64,000 bases of DNA from Immersiella caudata (Eukaryota > Ascomycota > Sordariomycetes > Sordariales > Lasiosphaeriaceae). Every line of letters starts with the position of its first letter. Within the stretch, counting starts at the first letter, position 1. Made by a program: the position numbers and the translations under genes. Shown here piece by piece: positions 56,329 through 64,000 of the stretch. The DNA lies in contig JAULSU010000003.1 in NCBI GenBank assembly GCA_030512335.1, forward strand, positions 4,960,001-5,024,000, given 5' to 3'. The notes beneath the pieces were generated by a model that did no database searches, was not told where the DNA came from, and saw nothing but the letters and a program-made list of their open reading frames with translations.

Positions 56329-56766
56329 GCTCTGGTGAGACACAAAGGCTGTGACCAGAAGAGAGGAGCCATTTGCTCCGTGCGAAAACACGTTGCGCAA
56401 ACCTGCAAACGCCTTCGGCAAACGCAAACCTGCATCAACTGCATTGCAAGTAGCCGTATTTACATATCGGAATGCCCAGTGTGCTTCAAAAAAGGTGATG
56501 ATTGCATTTAAGAAGGACTTGTTAACATTGAAGGGGGCCTGATTGACAGTGAAGAAGGCCTCGTCAGCATTGAAGGAAGCGACTTCCCCGTGTCAAAGGG
56601 GCCGCCCTTTTCCTCCGGCCGACCCATACCTGCCACTTGTGCCATTGGTTTTTTCCTTGCTTTACACCCCGCCTCCAAGCGACTTGAGGTGCTTCGTCTC
56701 TTCTCCTCTTCCCCTCGACAGCATCACCGCTCGCTTTCATTTTTAGTTCCCCGAGGCGTCGTCCCC
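56329..56766. other. Intergenic, no gene seen
   Basis: The 3' flank of the monooxygenase and the 5' flank of the MYND gene. It contains an imperfect ~15-bp direct repeat around AGAAGG / TTGAAGG (56510-56580). Confidence 0.4.
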
Positions 56767-57687
56767 ATGGATGAACTGGCCCAATCTTTCAACAGCCTCC
56801 CACGACCGGAAAAGGATCCTGATAGCGTGGCGCCCAATCACTGAATTTTTGACATGTGCCATTTCGACATTCCACCGGCCGGCGACATGCTTGTGGCCGC
56901 CTGTCCACAGATTCACTATCTCACAGCCACTGGCCCCGGTTAGATCCATTCTATCCCAACAACACGCGAAAAGGCGGAAGCCACCGTCCCCTTTCTGCTC
57001 GAAGCGTTTATCCAAACCGGCACTCTGACCGAAACTCCGAGGCCAGCTTTCGCGCCACGGACCTAGTCCACGTTGGAGCCCAACCTGGCGCAGGCTATCG
57101 GGGACGGCCTCAAAGAGCGCATCGTCAATCCCGTGCTTTGCAAAGTGGGCGTATGCACAGAGCAGGAGCGCGAGTTTCTGGATGTTGTTCGAGAGATTCT
57201 CTTCGAAAGGGTGATGGGGAAATTTCCCGACTTCACGCGAAACGTAGCTGGTGTGGTCCGGGGCGACGCCACAAAGTGCCATGGCTGTGCCATGAGCCGC
57301 AATTCCTTCTTCTTGCCACTGATGAAGTGTTCGAAGTGCGGTGCCGCCTATTATCACTCGAAGGAGTGCCAAGTGGAGCACTGGGAACAACACAAGCACG
57401 CCTGTCTCGATCCGGAAGAGGCCGAAGAAGTCAGAGAGATACAAGCTTTGATCCGGATGCGAGGGTGCAGCTCACAGTCATCTTCCCTGGCTGACGCCCA
57501 AGCCATCTTGATGACCAAGTTTGGACAGGACTGGGAGGAAAAGTTGACGACCTACACGCTGGCGGCAAAGACCATGGATCAAGGGTGTCCAGCCGGCTAC
57601 TTTTGCATTTTCGATGCGGTCGGTTATGATCCAGAGGGGCTCATTATCCCGGTGGGGAGGGGTATCCCTGTTTTGGGGAGGTATTGA
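56767..57687 (+). pseudogene. MYND zinc-finger protein with three in-frame stops
   Basis: One reading frame runs from MDELAQSFNSLPRP at 56767 to the stop at 57687. It is broken by TGA at 56842, TAG at 56941 and TAG at 57064. Sense codons between the stops look coding (FDMCHFDIPPAGDMLVAACP, then EATVPFLLEAFIQTG). The C-terminal part is open: PNLAQAIGDGLKERIV, then the MYND finger CHGC - KCSKCGAAYYHSKECQVEH - HKHAC (57270-57405), with all eight metal ligands. MYND fingers bind proline-rich partners in transcription and signalling proteins. Two of the stops could be CAG to TAG and the third CGA to TGA, all single transitions. If translation starts internally at a later ATG/CTG, a short MYND protein (57073-57687) could still be made. 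No intron removes the stops. Confidence 0.72.
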
Positions 57688-58090
57688 CTGCATTGTTTCA
57701 GACCATGCACTGCATGCGTTGGCAGGGCCCGGGGACACGTTGGAAGGCTGCAGCGGAACTCTTACATGCAATAGCGCTTCGGATCATAGGGCACAAAGAA
57801 CGTACATGACTCCTTCGTCCCATGTGTGACCGGATGTCCGGAATGTTGTTCCGGGCATTCCACCCGACTTTTCCAGCATCAGGTGCTCAGAACAGTTTGT
57901 GAATGTTCTGGAAGTGAATCTCCAACAGGTGAGTCTTCCTGGCGAGTGGAAATTCTTTCGCTTGCTGGCTTCGAGAAGTATATGAGGCCTCGGCGTTCTA
58001 CCCTGCACGTACCATTTCTCCTCCATCTTCCTACTCTCGCCATCCGTCGGTACGCATCGACTCCCCCGACCTTTGCCGCCAAGACCAACT
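57688..58090. promoter_or_regulatory. Spacer and 5' flank of spherulin gene
   Basis: No gene supported. A pyrimidine-rich stretch precedes the spherulin start, as is common for fungal promoters. Confidence 0.45.
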
Positions 58091-58963
58091 ATGAGGTTTC
58101 TCCAACTTCTCATCTCTGCGGCTGTGGCCTCGGCCAAGGTTGGCCTCCTCCTCCCCCTTTACGAGTACCCCACAACCCTCTCGGGTATCGACGACTGGAC
58201 CGCCTCACTCGACGCCATGGATGCGCATCCGGACCTCCCTTTCCACGTCATCATCAACAACAACGGCGGCGCTCCCTATGCGGAAACTATCCCTTCCAAC
58301 ATCAAAGACTGGGCAAAACTCCTCGGAGATCTCAACTCCAGGTCCAAAACCTCCCTCATCGGCTACATATCCACTAGTTCCAGCGCCCGATCCCTCGACG
58401 ATGTCAAGCGCGGCATTGACCAATACGCCGCCTGGAAAACCCACGAGGGCTGGGAGGAGCCTCCAGTCCAGCACAACATCCAAATCGACGGGATCTTCCT
58501 CGATGAGATCGACACCAACCCGCATCAGCTCAAGTACAACCAAGAGGTCGCCAAACACGCGAAGAAAGCCTTCCCCTCCGGCACCGTCATTCTCAACCCT
58601 GGGTCTACCGTTGAAGAAGGGAGCGAGTCCCTGGTAGACCTTGCCGACAGTGTGGTGGCCATTGAGACTTGCTACACCAAAGTTGAAGGTGCTCGTTGTC
58701 CCAAAGGGGGGTACACACCGTTCGGCACGTCGTCTCTTGATTCACTGACGAACCCAGTAAAGGAATCGGTTCTGGTTCATGACTTTTATGAGGCGTCGGA
58801 TCCGTTCAAAGCTGCATCGTTGGAGACGCTTGAGGGAATCGTCAAGGCGGTCGTTGCAAAGGGGGTGCACAGCTTTTATATCACTACGTTTGGGTACACG
58901 GGTGACTTTTCGTCGAGGCCGGCCAACGTGACGATGGTTGCGAGGTTGGCTGCTCAGGGCTAG
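58091..58963 (+). CDS. Spherulin-4-like secreted protein
   Basis: 290 aa in one exon. The signal peptide is MRFLQLLISAAVASA. The Spherulin4 family (related to the Sph3/Ega3 glycosidases of galactosaminogalactan metabolism) is indicated by LLLPLYEYP at the mature N-terminus, FHVIINNNGG, YISTSSSARSLDDVKRGID, the acidic block IDGIFLDEIDTNP near residue 140, and VILNPGS. The DE pair in the acidic block corresponds to the proposed catalytic acids of the barrel fold. Expected in the cell wall or medium. The ATG at 58091 is chosen because it starts the signal peptide directly. Intact. Confidence 0.9.
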   Translation: MRFLQLLISAAVASAKVGLLLPLYEYPTTLSGIDDWTASLDAMDAHPDLPFHVIINNNGGAPYAETIPSNIKDWAKLLGDLNSRSKTSLIGYISTSSSARSLDDVKRGIDQYAAWKTHEGWEEPPVQHNIQIDGIFLDEIDTNPHQLKYNQEVAKHAKKAFPSGTVILNPGSTVEEGSESLVDLADSVVAIETCYTKVEGARCPKGGYTPFGTSSLDSLTNPVKESVLVHDFYEASDPFKAASLETLEGIVKAVVAKGVHSFYITTFGYTGDFSSRPANVTMVARLAAQG

Positions 58964-59895
58964 GGAACTTGGGATGAGAGGGAATGTTTTCACGGGGTGG
59001 GTCTCACGGGTACCTGAAGGGAAAAGGTAGTAGCTTTCGGTTAATGAATTCCTAATGGTTGCCCTTAGAGTTTTGGTTCACATAAGAATGCCAGAAAAGA
59101 ATTTCGGTGGGCAAGCCTGGCGTGGAGCTCGGCTCTTTAAATTCCACTCTGCGGTTGGCCAGGTTCAAACCCAGCTGGAGGTGTCTCGCATGGAGTTTGG
59201 CACGACGGCTTCGCCCAGCGGGTCGGGCTTTGATGTGCTCGAACATGCCGTGGGGAGACAACGGACGTGCTGCAACACCTTCTCAAAGGGAATCCCGCAG
59301 CCTCGCTCTGCCTTGGAACTTTGCCCCGACACCTTCCGCAGGAGAGGCCCGCTGCGAGCGAGAAACAACGAGTATCCAGCGCACGAAATGAATTGCAAAT
59401 GGTCAACAGTTCTGTATGTGTGTGAGAAAAGCTCAAAAAACGCAAACATCGCCTGTGATTCTCACGAGGCACCGCACCATTATTGCCATGATGTACTTGC
59501 TGTACAGTGTTATCGGCGCACTATGCTCCTTCTATATATTTGTGCTGGGAGCCTTGGGGTGGTGTTGGCCCAAGCTCAAGGGTGCCTTGTGGCCAGTCCG
59601 CCGCTGGGAGACCTTTCACGAATCCGGGCAAGGCGGCAACAACGAGACGAGACGTTTGACCGTCACGAGTGCCACAAATCAAGATCCCGAAGAGTGTCCA
59701 GTCAGGCCCCCTTTCTTCTTCTTTTCCGAGCCTTCAGACGACGCCGTCCCGTTTATGACGCCCCGTCTCCAGTGTCGGATACCCTCTGCACGTGTTCGAA
59801 TATGGACTCAGTCATGACCTACTCACTGGGATGGAGCATTTTGTGGGGGATCTGCCGCTACGTTCCGACGACTCTACCCTCCTTGCAATTGCTGT
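58964..59895. other. Intergenic; overlapping open frames without support
   Basis: Several mutually overlapping open frames occur on both strands. One on the plus strand at about 59488-59560 has a hydrophobic stretch (YLLYSVIGALCSFYIFVLGA) that could be a membrane segment of a lost gene. No family recognised. Confidence 0.35.
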
Positions 59896-60312
59896 AGCGA
59901 CACTGGAAGCGGCACCCGCGACGGGACAGTTGCCTCCTCAGGTGCCCCTTCCTGGAGCCGCTACGGCAGTACCGAAATGCGGGATATTCAGGCGGGGGGC
60001 CAGCCCAAGCCGCACAAACAGCGTCCCTTCACACTTGCGCTCCTTGCCGCAAGACATTCGACCCAGGTGGCCTCCTGACGCAAGCGCCCCATTTCCAGTT
60101 TTGCTCATCATCCTGAAGGCGACTTGGCTGATCACTCCCTGCCTAGCAGTCAACACAACACCCGCCAGCACGACAAGCCGCATCGTTGTGGGCCATGCGA
60201 TAAGTGGTTTGGGCAGAAGTCTGAACTTGGCCGCCACCCTTGCCTCGATGGAAGCCGAAGCCGAAGTTGCGTCGGAGTGACGGAACAAGCAAAGGTGTGC
60301 CTGTGGGGGTGA
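59896..60312 (+). pseudogene. Possible C2H2 zinc-finger gene remnant
   Basis: Fragments of two C2H2 fingers appear in different frames. HTCAPCRKTFDPGGLLTQ lies near 60027-60083, and NTRQHDKPHRCGPCDKWFGQ, followed by KSELGRH, at about 60158-60235. The linker DKPHRC fits a finger array. An intron GTGGCC..CCTAG (60067-60146) exists but does not restore the frame, and the second finger lacks its last His. Probably a decayed transcription-factor gene. Confidence 0.35.
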
Positions 60313-60888
60313 CGCACCTTCAGTGGGTGCTGCAGTGGGTGCTGCAGTCGGGGGAGGGTTCGGGGCTTTGGAAACACGCAGGATGGGAGGCGTGGCCGCT
60401 GAGCAGCTTCGGCCTCCAGAAATTGCAGCAGACTTGATTCAATGCTTGCAAATACCGTCATCGCTCTGTTCGAGCGAAGTGTGGCCGCTATACCTTGCTT
60501 TTTAAGCCTGAAGCTTCTCAGCCAATGGTCTAGGCTTTGCCTGATGCTGCGTAACGCTCTGCCGTGTTTTGTTCCGGAAATTCAAGATTGCTGTAACAGT
60601 TACGCCTCGTCTCCGATAGGGACGATGTGGCACTCCAACACGGATGGGGGCAGCCAGGAGGGGACGAGCGTGCTTCGAGGAGCGATTCAAGCTCCCAAAG
60701 AGTTGTATGAGATGCATTTTAGAGCCCATCTATACTACCTACCATACATACCCAAGATGACGAAACATCCATCTTACATACATTGTCCCTGTTTCGACGC
60801 AGCGGGAGCGAGTTGGGCGCTATCCTGCCTTGCGCACGGTCTATTTGGCCCCTTCAAGGCTTTTTCATCAACCTCTTGCCATGTTCGA
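60313..60888. other. Intergenic, nothing recognised
   Basis: The 3' flank of the protease gene. It contains a short duplicated GTGGGTGCTGCAGTGGG motif near 60325. No supported gene. Confidence 0.45.
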
Positions 60889-62016
60889 TCAAGTTCTGCC
60901 GCCCACATTTGCCACAATCCACGAGCTCCGATCCTGCTCGTACCAGTCATGCACGTAACCGTGGTTACCCATCCAGCGCGCCCCCTCAAGCTTTTTCGTT
61001 ATCACCTTTGGCATCGATCCTCTGGCGGCTATAATCGGGGCCTCCATGAGGTCAAGAATGTCGAGAAACTTGTGGAAGTCGTTGCCTTGGCGGTCCACGG
61101 TGACGGCGATGTTGACTTTGCGACGTGGATGGCTCCTACTCTGTGTCTAACCGGTGTGGAGGCCGATGGAGTAGCCGCCATCATCGAGAGCCGCGCCCCC
61201 AGAAGCGCCTTCCCAAGTATCGGCCCTGCGTTGGAGCACGCCCAGACCAGATGCATCGCAATTGTTGTACTGGAGGGCTGAGCAGCTCATGGTGAGACGC
61301 TGACCAGGCGCGTGCGAAGGCATGTCTCCGGAGTATCCAAAGATGCGCCCAGTGAGCGTGTTGTCGTCAACGATTGGGGTTTGCCAGGAAGGAATCGGTG
61401 TGATGTGCTCGTTGAACTCAGATTGGAGAGGGACGAAGGCGAGGTCGTTGGCGGGATTGTGACGATTGTACCACTCATAGCGCACGACGGCACACTTGCC
61501 GCGGCGTCTCTCGACGGACTCGCTGCCGTAGCCAGCATGTGCCACCACCTCGACGGCATAGCGCCCTTTGTCTTCCAGCAGATGGCCCACAGCAGCGACG
61601 ATGTCTGCTCGGACGAGAACACCGGTCCCCACAATGACGCTGCCGTCATTGCGCTTGACAGCCAGCTTGACAGCTCCTGTGCTTCCTGTCAGCGCCAAAA
61701 GCAGATTTGCATGTTGCCGCGGCAGAGCCACGCACCGCGCAAAGGGACCATTGGGGCGCATCTCGTCCCCTGGAACCTCGATTCCAGACGAGAAGTTAAG
61801 CAAAGCTTCAGAGCATATAGCGCGGTCGCTGCCTTCAGCAGGGTCAAGGCGAAACCCGACGGCCTTGCGCCAGCTCCTGTCGAACAAGCTCATGCCCATG
61901 ATCTCGAGCAGCCTTCGAGCAATGTCGCGGGTCTGCGGTTCGGTGGACTCATTTCCGTAGGTCTGGAAGAAGCTGTCGAGATTGAGAATAGCGGTTTCCC
62001 AATTGCCGTCCGCCAT
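60889..62016 (-). pseudogene. Trypsin/V8-like serine protease, interrupted by one TAG
   Basis: It starts MADGNWETAILNLDSFF at 62016. After a ~110-residue N-terminal region comes a chymotrypsin-fold protease domain. The triad is visible: His in DIVAAVGHLLEDK, Asp in NPANDLAFVPLQ, and Ser in WEGASGGAALDDGG (GxSGG). The best family fit is the glutamyl-endopeptidase/V8-like group. The frame hits TAG at 61149-61147, just after GGYSIGLHTG, but the same frame continues open for 85 more codons to 60889 (VNIAVTVDRQGNDFHKFLDI, then MEAPIIAARGS and VHDWYEQDRSSWIVAN). One CAG-to-TAG change would explain the break. All catalytic residues precede the stop, so a shortened enzyme might still fold. There is no signal peptide, so an intracellular site is likely. 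Confidence 0.8.
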
Positions 62017-63220
62017 GGTTGGCTGGGCCTAACGAAAACTGCTGAGAGGGGAAGCGTCAGCCAACTGCCCCTTGAGGTGTCCGCCCGCTTGCTCTTCGCT
62101 GCGCGCCGAGGGATACTAGTGCGGGCGAGAGTCCACGGCCGCGATACCTACCTAAGTCCTTATTGTACCTTGATTGAAGACGCCGCACAGCTAGGCTCCC
62201 TGCACGAATGATGTGCGCCGAGATGGCTTGTTGGATTGTTTGGGCAGACAGGAGAGCCTTGCCGAAGCGCACGAAAAAAAAATAAAGGTGGGAAAATTTA
62301 GGGCAAACCGCAACGCGGTTCAAAGGAGCCATCGGGCTGGAAGTTGACCCGCACTCCACAGGGGTTTGTGATTCCCGGGTCATTTTGACAAACTTGACAG
62401 TGGCATGCTGGGGACGCAGGCCTGAACTCCAGTCGATAGCCAAGGTCTTTTTCACGTTGCGCGAGGTACCTACGTGGGGTGATTGTGTTGACCGGGACAG
62501 ACCTGACCGAGCGGAACTGCATGGAATCCGGATACGATATCTTGCTTTTCTTGCGAGGTACAACGAAGGTAGGTAACTTTATAGTTGGCACGGTGGGGTG
62601 ATAATGCCCAAGTGGAAGACCGGGGGGGTTTGACTGGCTGATTGTAAGTCTGACCGCCCGCGTTGACAGCTGCTCAGTTAATTTTTGAGCCCCAATGCCG
62701 AATTTCCGTAAACATACCTCGGGCAAGGTAAGCTTCTCAAGGAGTGTAATTTACCTGTTTGGGTGCTGAAATGAGACGTCTATAACGCCGGGTGAGATGG
62801 AACTTGTTTCACCGCCATGTGCGAACGCGCCCTAGTCCCTAGTCACTTCTTTAGACCAGACCACCAAGGGCAGTTTTTGCCTAACAGAAATACGTGTTCA
62901 CTTTCTAGGATGTCGCATAACTGCGAATGGGCGGGCATGATCGCCCTCCTAGCCATCCACAACGTCCACACCAGGAGACACGGTCATGGCCATTATTAGC
63001 AAGCGGACCAAGTGGGCCTAGGGAGGCATCTGATGGGCAGAGAGCAGGCAGATAGAGCAAAGTACATTGCTGTAGGAGCTTCTGGTTCCGATCCAAATCC
63101 CAAAGATGCAAAAAGGCAGAAAGAGTAATTACCTTACGCTCCTGAAAACCACACAGTACACTGGACAGAACATTACAAAGTAAACAACATCCCTGAACTG
63201 CCGGCACCACACCCCCGGAC
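62017..63220. other. Intergenic with weak open frames
   Basis: Apart from the small frame at 62298-62525, no supported gene. A run of A (62274-62283) precedes that frame's 3' end. Confidence 0.4.
62298..62525 (-). CDS. Small hypothetical protein with a Cys cluster
   Basis: 75 codons from MQFRSVRSVPVNTITPRRY to CGLP, containing ACHCQVCQNDPGITNPCG. The frame is open further upstream to 62726. There is no signal peptide and no family match from memory. It could be a terminal exon of a longer gene. Confidence 0.3.
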   Translation of the reverse strand, partial: SMQFRSVRSVPVNTITPRRYLAQREKDLGYRLEFRPASPACHCQVCQNDPGITNPCGVRVNFQPDGSFEPRCGLP

Positions 63221-64000
63221 TCAACGCTTGTGACGCATGCTGTTCGTCTGATACACGGCCTTCTGGACCTGAATCCCCCCGTCAAGCCCCGCCTCTCTCT
63301 CCGGGTTGGAGTCGGAGCGATGTATCTGGGTTTTCGTCATCGTGTTCATTCCCAAAAGTCGTTCCTCATCCGTAATCGAAACAGCTGCAACAGGGTCAGC
63401 ACACACACAACCGAGGTATGTCATGGTGACCAAAAAGGGGGCGTACCAGTGTTATCCGTACTATCCCCCCTCCCCGTCCCCGCCGAAGGCATCCGCATCT
63501 CCAACTCTGTCTTGTCCGCAAAATGAAACGAATCATCGGCGCCCTTCTTGGTCGACGATCCGAATCTCGGCGTCGCATGCGAGCCGTGGCTCCTCCTCCC
63601 ACCGCCGCCGCCCACCGTATGCGGATAGTAACTGCTGTACCTCGGTCCGTCGGTCGAATTATCCAACGAAGGGAAGTACTTGGCGATGAAAGGACGCAGC
63701 GTCGGCAGGCTGGAGCACGTGATGGCCGAGGCGAGTTCTCCGATGGACCACCCTGACGATTCGACGTGGTCCCAGGTGACGTCCTCGTGGATGTCGAGGT
63801 ACTTGATGCGAATCACCGAGATGGCCACGGTGAAGAAACCCAGCGAGAAGATACCAAGCAGCATGACTTTTTGCGGCTTCTTCAGGTTCAACCGCTTGAT
63901 GGCCGGCATCGGCAGCAGGAAAATGGCGATATCCGTGGCGATGTTACCCGCCGCGTTGACGTAGATTTGCGGTGCGTTGGGCATGCAATCGGCGGGGATG
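63221..64000 (-). CDS. Rhodopsin-domain (PTH11-like) membrane protein, C-terminal part
   Basis: The gene enters from beyond the right edge. Read on the minus strand, the frame starts inside the seven-helix domain: NAPQIYVNAAGNIATDIAIF, LLPMPAIKRLNLKKPQKVML, then IFSLGFFTVAISVIRIKYL. It then has SIGELASAITCSSLPTLRPF, the usual end of the fungal rhodopsin-like domain, and a Ser/Gly/His-rich cytosolic tail. A 62-bp intron (63446-63385, GTACGC..TTGCAG, with CTGAC branch-like site) joins in frame to a last exon ending GIQVQKAVYQTN...RHKR at 63221. Without the intron the frame would stop at 63421. Members of this group are candidate surface sensors; the ligand is unknown. Confidence 0.88.

Noticed and set aside
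56842..57066. Introns removing the stops in the MYND gene
   Set aside because: No GT..AG pair of reasonable size removes a stop and keeps the frame; the sequence between the stops reads as coding.
59055..59897. 280-codon plus-strand open frame as a gene
   Set aside because: It overlaps equally long frames on both strands, has no domain, and its composition is low-complexity basic/Ser-rich.

Overview
ORGANISM AND OVERALL PICTURE. This is nuclear DNA from a filamentous ascomycete (Pezizomycotina). Genes carry short introns of about 45-120 bp with GT..AG borders. Families typical of this group are present: a TRK potassium transporter, HET-domain proteins, spherulin-4, and a rhodopsin-domain (PTH11-like) membrane protein. 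About 37 kb in the middle is AT-rich repeat DNA riddled with TAA/TAG-type stops, as left by repeat-induced point mutation (RIP). I cannot name the species from sequence alone. LAYOUT. (1) 1-4236: a patchwork of small repeats (a 235-bp TG..CA element, a ~650-bp LTR-like repeat, a solo Gypsy LTR) and a 2.66-kb pogo-like DNA transposon. (2) 5370-10250: an ion-transport pair in divergent orientation. An intact 8-exon TRK-type K+ transporter (685 aa, minus strand) faces an NHA1-type Na+/H+ antiporter that is broken by a nonsense codon and frameshifts. (3) 10469-14917: remains of an NLR/heterokaryon-type gene neighbourhood: a kinase-like fragment, a HET-domain C-terminal part with a Trp-to-stop change, and an ankyrin-repeat gene whose 3' two thirds is heavily RIPed. 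(4) 15444-48555: a nested transposon island. It contains four copies of one chromodomain Gypsy family plus solo LTRs, two copies of a Tc1/mariner element and one of a relative, two hAT elements with perfect 8-bp target duplications, a second pogo/Fot-like element and two more LTR-like repeats. Target-site duplications and interruptions let the insertion order be read directly. (5) 48556-64000: gene-rich flank. It holds a second disrupted HET gene that begins exactly at the end of the island, a multi-pass membrane protein, a small secreted Cys-rich protein, a GNAT acetyltransferase, an FAD monooxygenase, a MYND zinc-finger gene with three in-frame stops, a spherulin-4-like secreted protein, traces of a C2H2 finger gene, a V8/trypsin-like serine protease with one in-frame TAG, and the C-terminal part of a rhodopsin-domain protein running off the right edge. 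HOW IT FITS TOGETHER. The island sits among accessory, fast-evolving genes (allorecognition, secreted proteins, transporters). Five genes or gene remnants around it carry nonsense codons explainable by C:G to T:A transitions, while their neighbours (TRK, GNAT, FAD monooxygenase, spherulin) are fully open. That looks like mutation associated with the repeats acting on some genes beside them. Exon structures and domain calls come from my own reading of the translation; no database search was run.
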